A stretch of 64,000 nt of DNA from Pseudoduganella namucuonensis. Its GTDB lineage: Bacteria > Pseudomonadota > Gammaproteobacteria > Burkholderiales > Burkholderiaceae_D. Each line of letters opens with the position of its first letter. The first letter of the stretch is position 1. Below are positions 33,106 to 41,408 of this stretch, piece after piece. The position numbers and the translations under genes are program-made. Under the pieces are notes generated by a model. The model was given only the letters and a program-made list of their open reading frames with translations, was not told where the DNA came from and did no database searches. The stretch spans positions 100,387 through 164,386 of the forward strand of contig NZ_FPBO01000016.1 of assembly GCF_900116645.1 (NCBI RefSeq), given 5' to 3'.

Positions 33106-33996
33106 CTACCGGCGGTAGTTGGGGAAGAATTCCTTCAACAGGAAGGCTTCCAGCTCCGCCTGGTATTGGCGGCCGGCGTTCATCGGCACCACGCGTCCCA
33201 GCCGGTGCGATTCCCACTGGAACTCGCCCGGCTTCTCTTTCCTGATCAGCTCGATCATCCGCTTGACGATGGCGGTTTCGATGTCGAGCTCCGATCCCAG
33301 TTCCACGTGCACCTGCTGCGACCATTGGCGCTTGAAGTTGGCGCTGAAGCCGCGGAACTTGATGTCCGCGCTGAGCGAACTCTTATTGATGATGGAGAAC
33401 ACGCCGCCAGTGTCCTCGCGCTCGCCGGCCGCGTTGCGGCCCTGCGCGCCCATGATGTTGGCGCGCGCCACGCGCAGCGCGCGGTCGTTGTCGCTCTCCT
33501 GCGGCTCCTGCTGCGGCTGCGGGTTGGCGTCGGCGCGGCGCTTGCGGGCCGCCTCCACGCGCGCCTGCATGTCCTCCTCCTGCACCGGGGTCGGCGGCTG
33601 CATGGTGGCCTGCACCGGCGGCACGAAGGTTTCCAGCTTGGGCGGCGCGGCCTTGGTGATGGCCCGGCTGTCGCGGCGCGGCTGCGGCTTGGCCCTGGCG
33701 GCCTCGATCGGCTTGGTTTCCAGCTTCGGCTTCGGGGTGGGCGCCGGCTTCGATTTCGGCAGCGGCGAGATGTACACCAGCTCGCCCTCTTTGGCGGGCG
33801 GCTTCAGCGTGATCTTTTCCTTGGGCATGAACAGCGCGTACACCAGCACCAGCACGTGCACCAGGATGGAGACCGCGATGCCGGCCCGGTTGTGCTTTTT
33901 CGGCCCGCCGTAGCCATAGCCGTCGCGTGGCAGCCGCTGGCCGCATGCCTCGCAGTACTCGTGGTCGCCCGAATGGGAATGGCTGAACTGGAACAA
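33106..33996 (-). CDS. Unrecognised single-pass membrane protein with CxxC start and Pro-rich linker (TonB/TolA-like layout)
   Basis: A 296-residue protein I do not recognise. The first 30 residues are polar with one CxxC pair (EYCEACGQRLP), as in half a zinc ribbon. One membrane helix follows (about 38-57), then a long Pro/Lys/Arg linker (about 65-140), a charged helical stretch, and a conserved-looking C-terminal domain (FKRQWSQQVHVELGSELDIE to the end). Helix plus Pro-rich spacer plus C-terminal domain resembles TonB/TolA energy transducers, but I cannot see a TonB-type C-terminal motif. It converges with hemB (4 bases apart) and is 139 bases downstream of the RND pump gene. Confidence 0.7.
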   Translation of the reverse strand: MFQFSHSHSGDHEYCEACGQRLPRDGYGYGGPKKHNRAGIAVSILVHVLVLVYALFMPKEKITLKPPAKEGELVYISPLPKSKPAPTPKPKLETKPIEAARAKPQPRRDSRAITKAAPPKLETFVPPVQATMQPPTPVQEEDMQARVEAARKRRADANPQPQQEPQESDNDRALRVARANIMGAQGRNAAGEREDTGGVFSIINKSSLSADIKFRGFSANFKRQWSQQVHVELGSELDIETAIVKRMIELIRKEKPGEFQWESHRLGRVVPMNAGRQYQAELEAFLLKEFFPNYRR

Positions 33997-34106
33997 GATA
34001 AACGGACTTTCTGCACAAACGGTGGGCCACCAGAAGCCGCCAGCTTACCTGTAACTGGTCTTGACGGATGTAACTGTATGTATCACCGGGGAATCAAACG
34101 CGAACG

Positions 34107-34124
34107 GGCCGGGGGTATCCGGCC
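34107..34124 (-). other. Hairpin after the RND pump gene
   Basis: A 6-bp GC stem (34107-34112 with 34119-34124) lies 12 bases after the pump stop codon on the minus strand. No T-tract; possibly a weak transcript end. Confidence 0.3.
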
Positions 34125-34135
34125 GCCGTATGATA

Positions 34136-37100
34136 TCAGTGCTTGCCGAGGCTGACAGCTTTCAGTTCCACCGGCCCCTTGGCGGGCGCGCCGTCGCCGT
34201 CGGCCAGCTCGGCCTCGCCCATCGGGCCGCTGCCGCTGTATTTGTCGAGGAACAGGTAGATCACCGGGGTGATGTAGAGCGTGATCACCTGCGAGAAGAC
34301 CAGGCCGCCCACCACGGCCAGGCCCAGCGGCTGGCGCAGCTCGGCGCCCGCGCCCAGGCCCAGCGCGATCGGCAGCGCGCCCATCAGCGCGGCCAGCGTG
34401 GTCATCATGATGGGCCGGAAGCGCAGGATGCAGGCGTCGCGGATCGCGTCCGCCGGCGCCATGCCGCGGTTGCGCTGCGCGTCCAGCGCGAAGTCGATCA
34501 TCATGATGGCGTTCTTCTTGACGATGCCGATCAGCATCAGGATGCCGATGATGGCGATCATCGTCAGGTCCAGGTTGAACAGGCGCAGGGTCAGCAGCGC
34601 GCCCACCGCCGCCGACGGCAGGCCGGCCAGGATGGTCAGCGGGTGGATGTAGCTCTCGTACAGCACGCCCAGCAGCACGTAGATGACGCCCAGCGCGGCG
34701 ATGATCAGGATCAGCTGGCTGCCCTGCGAGCTCTGGAACACGGCCGCGTCGCCGCCGTAGGTGGTGATGATGGACGCGGGCAGGCCCATGTCCACGCCCA
34801 TCTTGTCGATCTTGCCGGTGGCCACGCCCAGCGGCACGTCCGGCGCCAGGTTGAACGACAGCGTGATGGCCTGCAGCTGGCCCTGGTGGTTGACCGAGGT
34901 CGGCCCCACGGTGCGCTCGACGGTGGCGAAGCTGGACAGCTGCACCCGCTGGCCGGCCTTGTTGCGCACCGAGATCTTGGTCAGCGCGTCGTCGAACTGG
35001 CGGTCCTCGGTGGCCGCCTCCAGGATCACGAAGTAGCTGGCGGCGGACGAGTAGATGGTCGAGACCTGGCGCTCGCCGAAGGCCAGGTACAGCGCGTTGC
35101 GGATGGCGCCCATGTCCACGCCCAGCGTGTTGGCCTTGTCGCGGTCTATCTTCAGCGACGCCTGCAGGCCGCGGTTCTGCGAATCGCTGGTCACGTCGCG
35201 GAAGGCTGGATCGGCGCGCATGCGCTCCTGGAACTTGCCGGCCCAGTCGCCCAGCGCGTCCGGGCTGACCGACTGCAGCGTGTACTGGTAGCGGCTCTTG
35301 CTGGGGCGCCCGCCCAGCTGCAGGTTCTGCGTGGGGCGCAGGTAGACCGACACGCCGGCCACCTGGCGCAGCGACTTGCGCAGGCTGTCCAGCACCTCGG
35401 GCATCTTGGCGCGCTCGCCGCGCGGCTTGAGCACCAGGAACATGCGGCCGGTGTTGCTGCCGCCCACGAAGGAGGTGACATCGCGCACATTGGGGTCGGC
35501 GCGCGCCACTTCCACCACCCGCATCTGCAATTCCATCATCGCGGCCGAGGAAATGTCCTCCGACGCCTCGGTGGTGGCCTGGATCTGGCCCAAGTCCTCC
35601 TCGGGGAAGAAGCCCTTCGGAATGTCGATGTACATCCAGATCGTCAGCGCGAAGGTGCCGACGGCGATGGCCAGCACCACGTGGCGGTGGCGCAGCGCCA
35701 CGTCCAGCGTGCCGGCGTAGCCGTCGCGCAGGCGCGAGAAGCCGGCCTCGAACCAGCGGCCGACCAGGGAGGTGTCGCTCTCGGCGTGGTGCGCCTCGGC
35801 CGGCAGCAGGCGCGCCGCCAGCATCGGCACCAGGGTCAGCGACACCACCGCCGACACCAGCACGGACAGCGCCACCACCACGGCGAATTCGTGGAACAGC
35901 AGGCCGATCACGCCCGGCATGAAGAAGATGGGGATGAACACGGCCACCAGCGAGATCGAGATCGAGACGATGGTGAAACCCATCTCGCGCGCGCCCACCA
36001 GCGCCGCCTGCAGCGGCTTCTTGCCCATCTCGATATGGCGCACGATGTTCTCCAGCACCACGATGGCGTCGTCCACCACCAGCCCCACCGCCAGCGTGAT
36101 GCCGAGCAGGGAAACATTGTCCAGGCTGTAACCGAAGGTGTACAGCAGGCTGAGCGCGCCGAGCAGCGAGATCGGCATGGTAACGGCCGGTATGAAGGTG
36201 GCGGCCGCCTTGCGCAGGAACAGGAAGATCACCAGCACCACCAGCACCACGGTCAGGGCCAGCGTCAGGTTGACGTCGTGGATGGCCTCGCGGATGGAGA
36301 CGGAGCGGTCGTTGACCAGGTTGATCTTGACCGAGGCGGGCAGCTGGGCCAGGAAGCGCGGCAGCAGCGCGCGCACGCCGTCCACCACCTGCACCGTGTT
36401 GGCGTCCGGCTGGCGCTGCACCAGCAACACGATGGAGCGCTCGCCGTTGTAGCTGCCGGCCGCCTTGACGGACTGGAAGCTGTCCTCCACCGTGGCCACG
36501 TCCTTCAGGCGCACCGGCTGGCCGTTGCGGGTGGCGACGATCAGTTCGGCGAATTCGGACGCCTTCATCAGCTGGGCGTTGCCCTGGATGGTCAGGCTCT
36601 GGCTGGGGCCGTCGAGGATGCCCAGCGGGGTGTTGGTGTTGGCGGCGCGGATGGCCGTGGCCAGCTCGTCCAGCGTGAGGTCGCGCGCGTTGAGCAGGTC
36701 GGCCTTGGCGCGCACCCGCACGGCGAAGCGCTTCTGGCCGTTGACGGACACCTGGGCCACGCCCGGCAAGGTGGACAGGCTGGGCGCGATCAGGTTTTCC
36801 GCATAGTCGTTCAGTTCGGACAGCGACAGCGACGGCGACGTCATGGCCATGAACAGCACCGGCGCGTCGGCCGGGTTGACCTTGCGGTAGGACGGCATGT
36901 CCGTCATTTCCTGCGGCAGCGAGCGCTGCGCGCGCAGCAGCGCGGCCTGCACGTCCACCGCCGCCACGTTGACGTCGATGCTGGGGTCGAATTCCAGCGT
37001 CAGCGAGGTGTTGCCCTGCACGCTGGTGGAGGTGATGAGGCTGACGCCGGCGATGGTGGAGAATTGCTTCTCCAGCGGCAGCGCCACCGACGAGGCCATG

Positions 37101-37273
37101 GTGTCCGGGCTGGCGCCGGGCAGGTCGGCGCTGACGTTGATGACGGGGGTGTTATAGCTGGGCAGCGCGGCGACCGGGATGTGGGCATAGGCCAGCACGC
37201 CGGCCAGGATCAGGCTCAGCGACAGCAGCACCACCATCACCGGACGGCGTATGCATAGTTCGGACAGGTTCAT
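34136..37273 (-). CDS. RND-family multidrug efflux pump (MdtB/MdtC-like)
   Basis: A 1045-residue inner-membrane proton antiporter with the 12-helix RND plan: helix 1 (VVLLSLSLILAGVLAY), a first periplasmic loop, helices 2-6 with the proton-relay aspartates in VGLVVDDAIVVLENI, a second periplasmic loop, and helices 8-12. The text is closer to the MdtB/MdtC/MuxB branch than to AcrB. MdtBC and MuxBC work as pairs of unlike pumps, yet only one RND gene is present here, so it would form a homotrimer or use a partner elsewhere. Its ATG overlaps the adaptor stop. Substrate unknown. Confidence 0.93.
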   Translation of the reverse strand: MNLSELCIRRPVMVVLLSLSLILAGVLAYAHIPVAALPSYNTPVINVSADLPGASPDTMASSVALPLEKQFSTIAGVSLITSTSVQGNTSLTLEFDPSIDVNVAAVDVQAALLRAQRSLPQEMTDMPSYRKVNPADAPVLFMAMTSPSLSLSELNDYAENLIAPSLSTLPGVAQVSVNGQKRFAVRVRAKADLLNARDLTLDELATAIRAANTNTPLGILDGPSQSLTIQGNAQLMKASEFAELIVATRNGQPVRLKDVATVEDSFQSVKAAGSYNGERSIVLLVQRQPDANTVQVVDGVRALLPRFLAQLPASVKINLVNDRSVSIREAIHDVNLTLALTVVLVVLVIFLFLRKAAATFIPAVTMPISLLGALSLLYTFGYSLDNVSLLGITLAVGLVVDDAIVVLENIVRHIEMGKKPLQAALVGAREMGFTIVSISISLVAVFIPIFFMPGVIGLLFHEFAVVVALSVLVSAVVSLTLVPMLAARLLPAEAHHAESDTSLVGRWFEAGFSRLRDGYAGTLDVALRHRHVVLAIAVGTFALTIWMYIDIPKGFFPEEDLGQIQATTEASEDISSAAMMELQMRVVEVARADPNVRDVTSFVGGSNTGRMFLVLKPRGERAKMPEVLDSLRKSLRQVAGVSVYLRPTQNLQLGGRPSKSRYQYTLQSVSPDALGDWAGKFQERMRADPAFRDVTSDSQNRGLQASLKIDRDKANTLGVDMGAIRNALYLAFGERQVSTIYSSAASYFVILEAATEDRQFDDALTKISVRNKAGQRVQLSSFATVERTVGPTSVNHQGQLQAITLSFNLAPDVPLGVATGKIDKMGVDMGLPASIITTYGGDAAVFQSSQGSQLILIIAALGVIYVLLGVLYESYIHPLTILAGLPSAAVGALLTLRLFNLDLTMIAIIGILMLIGIVKKNAIMMIDFALDAQRNRGMAPADAIRDACILRFRPIMMTTLAALMGALPIALGLGAGAELRQPLGLAVVGGLVFSQVITLYITPVIYLFLDKYSGSGPMGEAELADGDGAPAKGPVELKAVSLGKH

Positions 37274-38460
37274 ACGCTATCCTTTTTGTCCTTCTTGTTG
37301 CCGGGGGGCTTGCCGGCCGCCTCCGCCACGCGCACCTTGGCGCCGGGGCGCAGGTTTTGCTTGCCCTCCACGATGACCTGCTCGTCGCCGTTCAGGCCGG
37401 ACACGGCGGCGAACGCGCCGAACGAATGCAAGCGCTTGACGTCGGCCACCTTGGCTGTGTGATCGGAAGCCACGGTGTACACGAAGGTGCCCCGGGTGTT
37501 GCTAATGATAGCGTTTTGCGGCACGACAAGGGCGTCTTTCAGCGTCTGCACGGTGAGCTGGGCGTTGACGTACTGGCCGGGCCAGAGCCGGGTCTGGCTG
37601 TTGTCGAACTCGGCCTTCACGCGGATCACGCCGGCCACCGGATCGACCGCGTTGTCGATGAAGGTGAGGTTGCCCTGGAAGTCCTGGCCGCCGGACGTGA
37701 CCCGCACCGGCACCTTGCCGGCCTGCTTGGCCGCCAGCAGCGCGCCCAGCGCGCTTTCGGGCAGGGTGAAGGCGACGTTGATGGGGTTGAGCTGGGTCAC
37801 CGTGGTGAGCGAGGTGGACAGCTGCACCAGGCTGCCGGGATAGACGTTGATGGCGCCCACCCGGCCCGTCAGCGGCGCGCGGATGGTGGCGTAGCTGGCG
37901 TCCACCTTCACCGCCTGCAGGGCGGCCAGGTCGGACTGCAGCAGCGCGCGCGCCGAGTCCACCTGGCTGCGCAGCGTGTCCACGGCGCCCTGGGCGATGA
38001 AGTTCTGGGCCAGCAGTTCCTGGCTGCGCTTGTACTGGCGCTCCAGGTCGGCCAGGCCGGCGCGGTCGCGCATCACCTGGGCCTGGGCCTTGTCCACGTT
38101 GGCCGTTTCGCTGCGCGCGTCCAGCGTGAACATGGTCTCGCCCTGCTTGACGAACTGCCCTTCCTTGATGTGGACCTTGACGATGGTGCTGGTGGTCTGC
38201 GGATGCAGGTCCACCGTGCTGATCGGCGTGACGGTGCCGTTGGCCTGCAGCATCACGGCCACGTCCTGGCGCTTGGGCGCCACCACGTTGACGGAGGTGG
38301 GGCCCTGGCCGCCGTTCGGGCCGCCGGCGCCGCCCTTGCCGGGCGCGGCGGCGGAGGCGCCGCCGGACGCCGCGTCGGCCGCCGGTTTGTTGTAATACCA
38401 GGCGCCGGCGCCGATCACGGCCGCGGCGATTGCCAGGAGTACCAGAGAGGATTTCTTCAT
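37270..38460 (-). CDS. RND periplasmic adaptor (membrane fusion protein)
   Basis: A 396-residue adaptor of the MdtA/AcrA type that links the pump to an outer-membrane channel. N-terminal membrane anchor (about residues 5-20), a Gly/Ala linker, then lipoyl halves (TSTIVKVHIKEGQFVKQGE and YATIRAPLTGRVGAINVYPG), an alpha hairpin, a beta-barrel and a membrane-proximal domain. The Lys-rich tail is cytoplasm-like in composition but should be periplasmic. The start at 38460 (MKKSSLV) is ten bases after the kinase gene. No outer-membrane channel gene is in the operon. Confidence 0.93.
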   Translation of the reverse strand: MKKSSLVLLAIAAAVIGAGAWYYNKPAADAASGGASAAAPGKGGAGGPNGGQGPTSVNVVAPKRQDVAVMLQANGTVTPISTVDLHPQTTSTIVKVHIKEGQFVKQGETMFTLDARSETANVDKAQAQVMRDRAGLADLERQYKRSQELLAQNFIAQGAVDTLRSQVDSARALLQSDLAALQAVKVDASYATIRAPLTGRVGAINVYPGSLVQLSTSLTTVTQLNPINVAFTLPESALGALLAAKQAGKVPVRVTSGGQDFQGNLTFIDNAVDPVAGVIRVKAEFDNSQTRLWPGQYVNAQLTVQTLKDALVVPQNAIISNTRGTFVYTVASDHTAKVADVKRLHSFGAFAAVSGLNGDEQVIVEGKQNLRPGAKVRVAEAAGKPPGNKKDKKDSV

Positions 38461-38470
38461 GATGTCGTTG

Positions 38471-39838
38471 TTATTTACCAGCGTAGTATTCGGGAACGAC
38501 CAGCACCACTTCCAGGCCGCCGTCCGGGTGGTTGGCCAGCGCCAGGCTGGCGCCATGCTGCTCGGCGATGTTGCGGGCGATGGTCAGCCCCAGCCCGGTG
38601 CCGCCGGAGGCGCGCGAGCGGGAGCTTTCGATGCGGTAGAACGGTTCAAAGACCTTGGCCAGCTGGTCGACGGCGATGCCGGGGCCGCCGTCGCGGATGC
38701 TGATGCGGGCCGCGCCCGCCATCCGCTCCACCGTGACGCTGGCGCTGTGGCCGTATTTGACGGCATTGTCCAGCAGGTTGACCAGGCAGCGCCGGATCGC
38801 CAGCGGACGGGCCATCAGCGCCATGGCGGCGCGGCCCTTCAGGGCCACGTCCTGGCCGGCGTCGGCGGCGTCGGAGCACACGCTGTCGAGCAGCGAATCG
38901 AGGTCCAGCGCCTGCATGGTCTCGGTGCTGTCCATGCTGCGCGCCAGCTCCAGGCCCTCCTTCACCATTTGCTGGGTGGCCGACAGGTCGCCCAGCAGCT
39001 TTTCCCGCAAGTCCTCGTCGGCCACCTTCTCCAGCCGCAGCCGCATGCGCGTGAGCGGCGTCTGCAGGTCGTGCGTGATGGCGGCCAGCATCTGCGTGCG
39101 CTGGAAGATGTACTGGCGGATGCGGGCCTGCATGGCGTTGAAGGCGGCGGTGGCCTGGCGGATCTCGCCGGCGCCGCGCAGGGCCAGCGGCGGCCGGTTG
39201 AAGTCGTCGCCCAGGTCGCGCGCGGCCTGCGCCAGCCGCTTGAGCGGGCGCATTGTCATGCGGGTGACCAGGAAGGCCAGGCCGACCATGCTGAGCACGA
39301 AGGGCAGGATGGTGTAGATCTCGTTCTGGCCGGTGGGCGGCGGCGAGCGCGGCGGCAGCACGGTCAGGCGCAGCACCTGGCCGTCGCGCATGCCCACGTT
39401 CATGGCCTCGCAGGTGCCGCGCCACTGGGCGGGGCCGAAGATGGAATTGATGCGGCGCGGTTCGTCGCAGGCGGCCGGGCGCTCGGGCAGCGGCGCCAGC
39501 CGGTAGCCCGGCCCGAGGCGCGCGGCCAGTTGCTTGGAGAAGTCGGTTTGCGCGTCGGCGCCGCCCGCCCTGGCGCCGATGGCGTCGGCGGACGGCTCCA
39601 GCCGCACGCTGCCCTTGCTGGCCACCTTCAGGTACACGCCGCGCGACTCCGGCCGCACCACATCGGCGATGGAAATGAGCTCCTCGGCGCGCTCCAGCGC
39701 GTGGAAATCGCGGTAGCGCTCGAGCGTGCGCTGGCGTTCGTTGACGGCCAGGTATTGCGTCAGCGCGGCGGAGGCGACGATGCCCAGCAGCAGGACGAAG
39801 AACACCCTGCCCGTCATCGAGGTCCAGAACGCTTTCAC
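38471..39838 (-). CDS. EnvZ-like sensor histidine kinase of the efflux operon
   Basis: A 455-residue membrane kinase: helix 1 (about 11-30), a periplasmic sensor of about 145 residues containing two cysteines (residues 124 and 143), helix 2 (about 176-193), HAMP, HisKA with H256 in AAITHDLQTPLTRMR, and HATPase_c with N, G1 (DGGPGI) and G2 (GGTGLGL) boxes. It starts with GTG overlapping the regulator stop (GTGA). The periplasmic Cys pair could form a disulfide or sense metal or redox; that is inference. Confidence 0.93.
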   Translation of the reverse strand: MKAFWTSMTGRVFFVLLLGIVASAALTQYLAVNERQRTLERYRDFHALERAEELISIADVVRPESRGVYLKVASKGSVRLEPSADAIGARAGGADAQTDFSKQLAARLGPGYRLAPLPERPAACDEPRRINSIFGPAQWRGTCEAMNVGMRDGQVLRLTVLPPRSPPPTGQNEIYTILPFVLSMVGLAFLVTRMTMRPLKRLAQAARDLGDDFNRPPLALRGAGEIRQATAAFNAMQARIRQYIFQRTQMLAAITHDLQTPLTRMRLRLEKVADEDLREKLLGDLSATQQMVKEGLELARSMDSTETMQALDLDSLLDSVCSDAADAGQDVALKGRAAMALMARPLAIRRCLVNLLDNAVKYGHSASVTVERMAGAARISIRDGGPGIAVDQLAKVFEPFYRIESSRSRASGGTGLGLTIARNIAEQHGASLALANHPDGGLEVVLVVPEYYAGK

Positions 39839-40563
39839 GGGCCCGGTTCCACGGCGACGGCGCCGGCCAGCACGTAGCCGCCGTTGCGCACGGTCTTGAT
39901 GATTTGCGGCACGCGCGCGTCCTCGCCCAGTTTCTGGCGCAGGCGGCTGATCTGGATGTCGATCGAGCGGTCGAAGGGGTCGGCGTCGCGGCCCTGGGTC
40001 AGGTTCAGCAGCTGGTCGCGGTTCAGCACGCGGTTGGGGTGCTCGAGGAACACCTTCAGCAGGCGGAACTCGGCGCCGGACAGCATGATGACGATGCCGT
40101 CCGGGTTCAGCAGGTGGCGCGCGGTCAGGTCCAGGGTCCAGCCGGAAAAGCGCATCCGCTGCACCTTGTCCGAGCCGGTGTTGGACGGCATCGCGTGGCT
40201 GCGGCGCAGCACGCTACGGATGCGCGCCAGCAGCTCGCGCGGCTCGAAGGGCTTGGGCAGATAGTCGTCGGCGCCCATTTCCAGGCCGAGGATGCGGTCC
40301 AGCGGCTCGCTGCGGGCGGTCAGCATGATGACCGGCAGCGACGAGGTGGCGCGCAGCTTGCGGCACAGGGTCAGGCCGTCGTCGCCGGGCAGGTTCAAGT
40401 CCAGCACGATCAGGTCGGGACGGGCCTCGTCCAGCTGCCTCCACATGGCGGCGCCATCGGCCGCGCACTGGGCGCGGTAGCCGTTGCCTTCCAGGTAATC
40501 CGCCAGGAGGGAGCGGATATCGCGGTCGTCGTCGACGATCAGGATGGTAGAAATGGGTTCCAT
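39835..40563 (-). CDS. OmpR-family response regulator of the efflux operon
   Basis: A 242-residue regulator with an N-terminal receiver (acid pocket D11-D13, phospho-acceptor D55, K104) and a C-terminal winged helix (LSGAEFRLLKVFLEHPNRVL, DRSIDIQISRLRQKLG). It is the first gene of regulator-kinase-adaptor-pump, all overlapping or closely spaced, so it probably controls its own operon. A phased direct repeat lies 45 bases upstream, between it and the divergent Spy-like gene. Confidence 0.94.
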   Translation of the reverse strand: MEPISTILIVDDDRDIRSLLADYLEGNGYRAQCAADGAAMWRQLDEARPDLIVLDLNLPGDDGLTLCRKLRATSSLPVIMLTARSEPLDRILGLEMGADDYLPKPFEPRELLARIRSVLRRSHAMPSNTGSDKVQRMRFSGWTLDLTARHLLNPDGIVIMLSGAEFRLLKVFLEHPNRVLNRDQLLNLTQGRDADPFDRSIDIQISRLRQKLGEDARVPQIIKTVRNGGYVLAGAVAVEPGP

Positions 40564-40607
40564 GGCCTCGATTATCCTTAGTTCGACTGGCTAAGGCCAA
40601 TGACCGT

Positions 40608-40663
40608 TTGTATCGTCTTGTATATGAAGGAAAAAACGCCCGCGGGGAAACAGTTTGATACAA
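40608..40663. promoter_or_regulatory. Candidate response-regulator operator: TTGTAT direct repeat plus inverted copy
   Basis: TTGTAT occurs at 40608-40613 and again at 40618-40623, a 10-base period that puts both on one helix face, as OmpR-family dimers prefer. The inverse, ATACAA, is at 40658-40663; with one flanking base each side the outer copies form an 8-bp inverted repeat (TTTGTATC/GATACAAA). The site lies between the divergent regulator and Spy-like genes and could control both. Confidence 0.45.
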
Positions 40664-40767
40664 AGTCCGGCGCCCGGGACATGCGGCGGCAACACCGGGG
40701 CGCCAAGATGGCTTCATGTGCACCGCACATCGATCAATCCCACTTCCACTTAGACGAAGGAAACACC

Positions 40768-41283
40768 ATGAACACGATACGCAAATCCCTGATGGTAGCC
40801 ATGACCGCGCTGAGCCTGGGCACGGTGGGCGTCGTCGCCCACGCGGCGGACGCGCAGGGCCGCCATGGCCACGCGTTGACCCAGGAACAGCGCGCCGCGA
40901 AGATGGCTGAGCATAAGGCCAAACTTGCTGAAAGGATAGCTAAACATCAGCAGGCGCTGCACGACAGCCTGAAGCTGACCGCGGCGCAGGAACCGGCCTG
41001 GGCGGCGTTTGTGTCCGCCACCACGCCCACCCTGGCGCATCCGGCCGTGGACCGCGCCGCGCTGGCCCAGCTGAGCGCGCCGGAACGGATGGAGAAACGC
41101 CTGGAGCTGCACAAGCAGCATCTGGTCAAGCAGGAAACCCGCCTGGCCGCCGTCAAGACCTTCTACGCGCAACTGACGGCCGAGCAGAAGAAAACCTTCG
41201 ACGCCGCCACGCACCGCATGCACGGCCGCGGCCACGGCGGCCACGGCGGCCACCATATGGGCGGCATGCACCGCGGCGTGTAA
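40768..41283 (+). CDS. Spy/CpxP-like periplasmic LTxxQ protein with His-rich tail
   Basis: A 171-residue exported helical protein. A signal peptide (MNTIRKSLMVAMTALSLG, cleaved near AHA-AD) precedes two LTxxQ-type repeats (ALTQEQRAAKM, QLTAEQKKTF). The last 22 residues are His/Gly/Met-rich (HGRGHGGHGGHHMGG), a likely metal-binding tail. The start has AAGGA eight bases upstream; longer frames lack one. Relatives are periplasmic chaperones or stress-sensor partners. Divergent from the efflux regulator, so probably part of its regulon. Confidence 0.85.
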   Translation: MNTIRKSLMVAMTALSLGTVGVVAHAADAQGRHGHALTQEQRAAKMAEHKAKLAERIAKHQQALHDSLKLTAAQEPAWAAFVSATTPTLAHPAVDRAALAQLSAPERMEKRLELHKQHLVKQETRLAAVKTFYAQLTAEQKKTFDAATHRMHGRGHGGHGGHHMGGMHRGV

Positions 41284-41332
41284 GCACCGCGACGTGTAAG
41301 CACCCAGACCTGCGGCAAAGGCCGGGGGGGGA

Positions 41333-41355
41333 GAATGGCCCCAGTGGGGCCATTC
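41333..41355. terminator. Hairpin between the Spy-like gene and dsbD
   Basis: A perfect 10-bp stem (41333-41342 with 41346-41355, loop AGT) lies between these convergent genes. No T-tract on either strand, so it is a candidate transcript end only. Confidence 0.45.
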
Positions 41356-41408
41356 CCGATTCCGAAGGAACAGACCTTCCGTTGATGTCCCCAGGTTTCG
41401 CCCCTGGT

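Noticed and set aside
34061..37258. 1065-codon open frame antisense to the RND pump gene
   Set aside because: It is the mirror of a clear pump gene in high-GC DNA and its translation is low-complexity His/Gln/Arg/Val. Similar antisense frames at 4533-6515, 10543-13338, 13503-15668, 20887-23535 and 28239-30518 were dropped for the same reason.
40600..40767. 56-residue N-terminal extension of the Spy-like protein
   Set aside because: It would put the signal peptide in the middle of the protein and would cover the regulatory gap. The ATG at 40768 has AAGGA at good distance.
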